From Verticillium longisporum (Eukaryota > Ascomycota > Sordariomycetes > Glomerellales > Plectosphaerellaceae): a DNA stretch of 64,000 nt. Positions 58,728-64,000 of this stretch are shown here, piece by piece. Below the pieces are notes generated by a model, which had not been told where the DNA came from, made no database searches, and saw only the letters and a program-made list of their open reading frames with translations. Numbering within the stretch: position 1 is the stretch's first letter; every line of letters begins with the position of its first letter. The DNA is taken from NCBI GenBank assembly GCA_019188255.1, contig JAETXT010000003.1, positions 2,728,001 to 2,792,000 of the forward strand, given 5' to 3'. The position numbers were made by a program, and so were the translations under genes.

Positions 58728-60437
58728 ATGGCCCACGGTACCAAGGTCAGAACTGGCTGCCTGACGTGCAAGTTCGTATACCCTTTTCTCAGCCCTATGC
58801 CACATGGCGCCGACAAACACCGCCCATCCTCCATCTGATAACAGGGATTGGATGGCATGATCTGATGACCTGATCTGCCTTGGCCTAAACCGGACTGACA
58901 GCCACGCCGCAGGAAGCGCAAGATCAAATGCGATGAGGCGAAACCTGCATGCTCCCGATGCACATCGACCGGCCGCCAATGTGCCGGATACGAGATGGAG
59001 CACCAGAGGTCTCCCCAGGAGCGGAGTCTTGCTTGGTACCGCCCGCATCAACTGATTGCCCACGATCAGATGGAGGGCCGCGCCTTTCAATACTTTGCCC
59101 GTGTTGTCGGTCCCGTTCTGTCCGGACCCCAAGATGCATACTTCTGGACACACCTCGTCATGCAGTTCGGCCACTTTGCCCCTGCCGTACGTCACGCTGT
59201 ACTCGCCATCAGCTCGCTGCACGAGGATTTCCAGAACGGCAAACGCATCACGAGCGAGCTGCCAGGGAACCCCTTTGCGCTGAAACACTACAATGCCTCT
59301 CTGCGCCATATCCAGACCGCCCAGGACGAGAGTCTTGTTCTCCTGACCTGTGTTCTCTACCTATGTGTTGCTTTTCTGCTCGGCGACATCGACTCGGTCA
59401 TCCGCCACTGCAGATATGGCATTGCCATCATCGCAGAGTCGGGATGCTCGGGCTGGGCGCGAGACCACCTGCTGCCCATCTTTCGCCGCCTGCACGCGTC
59501 TCCCTTTGCCGCGCGAGCATTCCGCCAAGGGGCGGCCTTGCCATTCGACTTTGACATGACAAGCGATCTTGCCAATACGCACCCCTTTGTCACGGTCTTG
59601 GAGGCCGAGGCATCCCTGTGTGACCTCAAATACCGCACGCACGAACTTGCCCCAATGGGCCCCAGCTCCAGGCAAGCGCGCCTGAATCCTGATCCAGCAC
59701 TACGAGCCCACTGCAAGGTCTTGCTCGACCGGTGGTTCGATCGCGTCACGCCCCTGCTCGAGTCGCCTGCCTCCAGTCCTGCCGAGCGCTGCCTTCTGTG
59801 CCACCTTCGCGCTTCGCACGAGATGCTGAAGATCCTCGTCGACATTGGCGGTGAAGGATCTGAAATGTCGTTTGACAGACACACCGAGTCGTTCCGGACA
59901 ATAATGGAACTGGCAGAAGAGGCGGCAGCGCTCAAGGTGGCTCCTCCGGTATCGCTCCAGCCGCAACGAGCCTGCTTCACGTTCGAACCTGGCCTGCTGC
60001 CCGTCCTGGCCTTTACCTCGAGCAGGTGCCGTGACCTGCCCATCCGCCTCAAGGCGCTGACTTTGATGGGGAATGCCGTGGCGGCCAAGGAAGGGCTCTT
60101 TGATGTCGGCACCATGTACAGGGTCGGCCGACGCGTCACTGAGATGGAGCACGGCATGTCACTGGAGGTCTGCGTACGCGCAGGCGAGCCACGCGATGTC
60201 CCCTCCCCACCCGAGGCGAGGCGAATTTTCCCCGCCGACTTTGACCACAATCTCCAAGTGCTGAAAGGGCCAGACGGACGGATGACGTACCGCAGGTCGA
60301 TCAACATGCTGGTCCGAACGCCGGAGGGCCCTCGAGTCGTAGCATCCGAGTATCTCACCGACGACATGCCCATTCATTGTCCTGGCATCCCTAGCATGCG
60401 ATCAGCCTTGTTCAACTCTTCAATCGAGGCGGCATAG
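58728..60437 (+). CDS. Zn2Cys6 fungal transcription factor
   Basis: Two exons, 58728-58771 and 58913-60437, are joined by a 141-bp intron that splits the zinc cluster, and give 522 residues. The cysteines fall at 11, 14, 21, 28, 31 and 38 in the exact Zn2Cys6 spacing (CX2CX6CX6CX2CX6C), with the basic stretch KKRKIK between the second and third. The remainder is the fungal-specific regulatory region: AVRHAVLAISSLHEDF, YNASLRHIQTAQDESLVLLTCVLYLCVAFL, then a central Ala/Leu-rich helical segment and a C-terminal activation-like tail. No coiled coil clearly follows the finger. It is nuclear and DNA-binding by family. Its place between a GH2 and a tannase gene suggests control of these neighbours, an inference. 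The first exon is only 44 nt. Confidence 0.9.
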
Positions 60438-61012
60438 GTGGCATAGGCGGCCGACGATGGATGCATTGGGTGGACGACAGATTCGTCTGAACCACGAAAC
60501 GTGTTGACGCAAGTCAGGTTTGTCCTTGCACTGCAAAGGGGGATCGCGGCCTTTTCACATCTTTGGACCCATGTAGCAACTTGTCGAGTCAGGCCAGGGG
60601 TCGGCACAGCCCCACCAAGACCGAAGGGCTGGGTTCGGGCCCGGTGGGGCTGTTGCGAGCAGCTCCCGGCATGCCGCCCGTCGATGCTTGTTCGCGATCA
60701 CCCCCACTTCATCCGAGCACGGGGCGGCGCGAGAATGCCATGCATATCAGCCTGAGAGGAACGCCGTGGGGCTGATGGACCTGACCACGCGTATTCAGAC
60801 GTCAGATGCGCACGTCGACATCGTGAGCCGACTGGCTGGCCTTCCTCTGCCGATAAGTTAGCTACAAGCGGCACGCATTTTATCTTGGCCTATAAGCCTA
60901 GTGTTCAATGCTTCTCGCGGCATCCAACGCTACCCAAGCTTTTTTGTATCTTCAGCTAATACCCAATTCCGTGTTGTATTTTTTTCCCTTTGCCTGCAGC
61001 CTCAATTTATTC
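60438..61012. promoter_or_regulatory. Promoter region of the tannase gene
   Basis: The 575-bp gap between the regulator and the tannase carries a TATAAG at 60891-60896, 117 bp before the chosen start. No gene lies in it. Confidence 0.55.
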
Positions 61013-62782
61013 ATGGCCTCTCCATGGAAGTTCGCGTGTGCCCTCTGGGCTCTCGCCTCGACCGTCTCTTGTGCAGCAGCCCAGGCCACCTCCCTTACTG
61101 AACTCTGTTCCACCTCGTTCGCTCAGTCATCACTGCCTGCTGCTGACTTCTTCCCGGGACTCACAATCGATGCGGACTCGGTTGAGACGACACTAGTGAG
61201 GAACGCATCCGCTTCGAGCGAGTGGTATCCGACTGCTTCCTTCGACTATTGCAACATTACATTCGCCTATTCACACGATGGTATGACCGATGGCGATCGA
61301 GTCCATGTAACCTACTGGGCTCCGGCACCGGAAACATTCAAGAATCGATACGTGTCCACAGGAGGAGGCGGCCTTGCCATCAACTCCCAGAAGGCTTACA
61401 TCCCGATGGGCGTGATTGTCGGTGCGCTCTCCGGCATCACCGATGGTGGCTTTGGGTCGTTCGACTCCCAGTGGGATAGTGTCTTTCTTCTCGCCAACAA
61501 CACGATCAACTGGCAGTCCGTCTACATGTTTGGCTACCAAGCCCACCATGAGCTCGCAACGCTGGGCAAAGAGTTCGCTCGCAACCTCTACGCCGTGAAC
61601 GAGACGGAAAAGGTCTTTTCCTACTATCAGGGTTGCTCGGAAGGCGGTCGCGAAGGGTGGAGTCAACTTCAGCGATTTGGCGACCAATTTGACGGTGCCG
61701 CCATTGGCGCCCCTGCTTTTCGCTATGGTCAGCAGCAGGTGAACCATCTCACGCTCAACGTCATGGAAATCGAAGCCGACTACTTCCCGCCATCATGTGA
61801 GCTCGAAAAGATGATCAACTTGACAATCGCCGCCTGCGACCCTCTTGACGGCTTGACCGACGGCGTGATATCCCGTTCTGACCTTTGCAAGCTTCACTTT
61901 GATACAATGTCCATGGTAGGCGAGGCCTACTCATGTGAGGCCACGACTGGAGGCTCAAGCGGAGACTTTCCTGAGTTAGCTCGTCGACAGATGCCGTCGC
62001 GCGCCACGCCTGCGCAAAGTGGCACCGTCACAGTCAAAGGCGCGACCTTGATGCAATCTTTCTTCGATGGCCTGCGCGACCCGGAGGGACGCCTCGTCTA
62101 CATCAATCCTCAGCCTGGATCCAGCTTCAGCGATGCCGCGACTGTGTTCGACGAAGATACCGAAACGTGGGGCGTCAGCATCTCGGGCCTCGGCGGCGAG
62201 TGGGTTGCGCGGTACCTCCAGCTGCAAGACGCCGACACTATCGCGAGCCTCGACAACGTCACATTTGACACGCTCAAGGAGTGGATGATCCTGGGCCAGA
62301 ACAAGTATGGTGACTCGCTGCAGACGACATACCCAGACCTTGCCGACTTTCGGGCGGCCGGCGGCAAGGTGATCCACGTGCACGGCGAAGCCGACGACTC
62401 GATCCCGGCGGGCTCTTCGGTGCACTATTTCGAGTCGGTGCGCAGCGTCATGTTCCCGGACGTCAGCTACGAGGACGGCGTGCAGCAGCTGCAGGACTTT
62501 TACAGGCTCTTCCTCGTGCCTGGCGGCGCGCACTGCGGGAGCAACTCGGCGCAGCCTGGCGGGGGCTGGCCGCAGACGACGCTGCAGACGGTCATCGAGT
62601 GGGTCGAGGGCAAGACGTCGCCCGACACGCTGAGGAACACGGGCACGAATGCTGAACTGTGCCCCTGGCCTCTGCGGCCAATGTGGTCTGGCAATGGCAC
62701 CGAGGCCGAGTGTGTCAGCGACGCGGCGGCTGTGGCGACGTGGCAGTACGACTTCGATGCGTATAGGGTGCCGTTGTACTAG
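61013..62782 (+). CDS. Secreted tannase / feruloyl esterase family enzyme
   Basis: A single exon encodes 589 residues. An in-frame ATG at 60908 would add 35 residues but lies only 12 bp after the TATA box, so the start at 61013 is chosen; it gives the signal peptide MASPWKFACALWALASTVS. The mature protein shows the CS-D-HC arrangement of the family: the nucleophile in YQGCSEGGREG, the Asp in HGEADDSIP and the catalytic His with its Cys in GGAHCGSN. The lid domain with the calcium-binding-like CDPLDGLTDGVISR is present, and many N-glycosylation sites occur. Family members split gallic esters of tannins or ferulic esters of plant cell walls; the sequence does not decide which. It follows a Zn2Cys6 regulator on the same strand. 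Confidence 0.9.
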   Translation: MASPWKFACALWALASTVSCAAAQATSLTELCSTSFAQSSLPAADFFPGLTIDADSVETTLVRNASASSEWYPTASFDYCNITFAYSHDGMTDGDRVHVTYWAPAPETFKNRYVSTGGGGLAINSQKAYIPMGVIVGALSGITDGGFGSFDSQWDSVFLLANNTINWQSVYMFGYQAHHELATLGKEFARNLYAVNETEKVFSYYQGCSEGGREGWSQLQRFGDQFDGAAIGAPAFRYGQQQVNHLTLNVMEIEADYFPPSCELEKMINLTIAACDPLDGLTDGVISRSDLCKLHFDTMSMVGEAYSCEATTGGSSGDFPELARRQMPSRATPAQSGTVTVKGATLMQSFFDGLRDPEGRLVYINPQPGSSFSDAATVFDEDTETWGVSISGLGGEWVARYLQLQDADTIASLDNVTFDTLKEWMILGQNKYGDSLQTTYPDLADFRAAGGKVIHVHGEADDSIPAGSSVHYFESVRSVMFPDVSYEDGVQQLQDFYRLFLVPGGAHCGSNSAQPGGGWPQTTLQTVIEWVEGKTSPDTLRNTGTNAELCPWPLRPMWSGNGTEAECVSDAAAVATWQYDFDAYRVPLY

Positions 62783-64000
62783 ATACTTGATCGAATCGAA
62801 TGCTCGTCGCTCATGAATTCACTTGCGACGCTCATGATGATATCTGACACGTTCGCTGTGCTGACCACTGCACTTTCCAATGCGCTTGATCGATGTGATG
62901 AAGCGGAAGTACATGAAGTCTGGACTTGGGCGATTTTCGATGCAGATGTCTCTGAGCGAGCAGGCGTCGTCGAAGCAGCACGATTCCTAGCTATCTGGTA
63001 GGGAAATTCTGTCTTTCTAAGCCTAGTCTCAGATCTCGCTGCTCGCCGATTCGACCCATCAATCCCAAACAGGCCTTTCTTCAAGTTTGTTCTCCTGGTA
63101 CGGGGTTCGCGATCAGGATCAGGTGCTTGCTGAACTACATTTTGAGCAGGGCCGTTATGAGCAGCCCGTTCTCGGGACACGAGAGATCTACCGACCCTGA
63201 ACCGAAAAGCCAGCTGCCTCATCCTTCTAAGGCGGAAGCAGGTACGTGGTGAACGGCCTAGACTTTTGTTCGGCGTTCTGGCGCCAGTGGCACAGCCGTG
63301 TTCGTCCTGTGTCGTATTTCCGAGGAGCAGCGGTTTGACATGTATTGGACCTAAAGGTCCCCATCCCGAAGGCAGTGTTTGTTTTCTATAAGGTGTACTT
63401 TTCGTTCTAGCAGTCTTTTCAGCTTTGGAAAAACATGCTACTCGTTTCTCGGAGAAGGCCTTTATTCCGAGGCCGACGCGCTCTTTCCTATTTTGACATT
63501 TATTACCGTTCAGATCCCTCGTCCAGAGCTGCCAGACGCTTAAAGTCTTTGACTAGTTTGACTACGATTGTGAGCTCCATGATGGTCATGTTCTCGGATG
63601 CTCCGCATAGTGGTGTTTTATGTAAGTACGAGGGTGAAAGCCGGGCTTCCTAATGACTAACAGAGCGCTGGCAGAGAGGAATGAACACTCAGGCGGGCCT
63701 CAGTTGTCCTGTACTTACCATGAAGGCTGAACGTCAGATATCCAGCGCGGGCATGGTTGGAAAGTACAAGCTCATAACATTCCATCGCTGTCAATTGATA
63801 CCAGTCTGCTCATCCTGTGATTTGCGGTCTCGTTCTCACTACCATGTCTGTTACCAAAGAGGGCTTGTTGAAGGATTTGCATGTCATTTTTGAACTCCCA
63901 TTTTAGACGTACCAAATCCGCGAAAACATTGAAGATTGCAGAATTGTACCTGTCCCTACAATTACGAGCCCGCGGGGCCGACTGGCTTGGTTCAAGGCAA
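62783..64000. other. Right-edge intergenic region
   Basis: The 3' flank of the tannase gene continues to the window edge. Short frames on both strands show no conserved motif or consistent splice sites, and I see no tRNA. Confidence 0.45.

Noticed and set aside
60908..61012. Upstream in-frame ATG of the tannase gene
   Set aside because: It lies 12 bp after the TATA box, too near for the transcript to include it, and the extension would displace the signal peptide.

Overview
The window is nuclear DNA of a filamentous ascomycete (Pezizomycotina), most likely a Sordariomycete; I cannot name the genus. The evidence is short introns (about 50-160 bp) with GTANGT or GTGAGT donors and CTAAC/CTGAC branch sites, coding exons rich in G/C at third positions, and gene families typical of the group: a Zn2Cys6 regulator, an Alt a 1-like protein, a tannase, fungal GH16 and GH2 enzymes and a fungal FSH1 hydrolase. 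I rebuilt 23 protein genes with about 41 introns by matching splice sites to conserved reading frames. Three of the small ones are split into such short exons that they are not open-frame calls: TOM5, ATP18 and the first exon of NDUFA8. I found no tRNA, rRNA, CRISPR array or intact transposon.

Layout. 0.5-8.5 kb holds a membrane-anchored GH16 enzyme (-), then about 5 kb without a gene, then a GPI-type fasciclin protein (+). 11.3-22.5 kb is a dense housekeeping block: an RNPS1-like SR protein, the SQT1/AAMP WD40 protein, glycine decarboxylase GCV2 (with an apparent 1-nt frameshift), TOM5, the nucleoporin NUP57/NUP54 and NDUFA8. 22.5-38.1 kb is gene-poor and carries only secreted proteins: a Cys-rich GPI-type protein, a CAP/PR-1 protein, a secreted coiled-coil protein and an Alt a 1-like protein. 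39-54.4 kb is dense again: RPN5, FSH1, ATP18, a NIPSNAP protein, Rogdi/RAV2, POP7, a large SH3 protein and fumarase. 55.3-62.8 kb holds three same-strand genes: a secreted GH2 glycosidase, a Zn2Cys6 transcription factor and a secreted tannase/feruloyl esterase.

How the genes work together. Six genes feed mitochondrial function (GCV2, TOM5, NDUFA8, ATP18, NIPSNAP, FUM1). Several pairs share divergent promoters: GCV2/TOM5, NUP57/NDUFA8, ATP18/NIPSNAP, RAV2/POP7 and FUM1/GH2. The secreted proteins between 24 and 38 kb look like wall or host-interface components. The GH2-regulator-tannase trio could be a small plant-polymer degradation cluster. No wholly new system is evident. The most unusual items are the repeat-built secreted coiled-coil protein with a possible Kex2-excised peptide, the near-identical core promoter it shares with the Alt a 1-like gene, the GCV2 frameshift, and the fumarase C-terminus encoded by a dinucleotide microsatellite.
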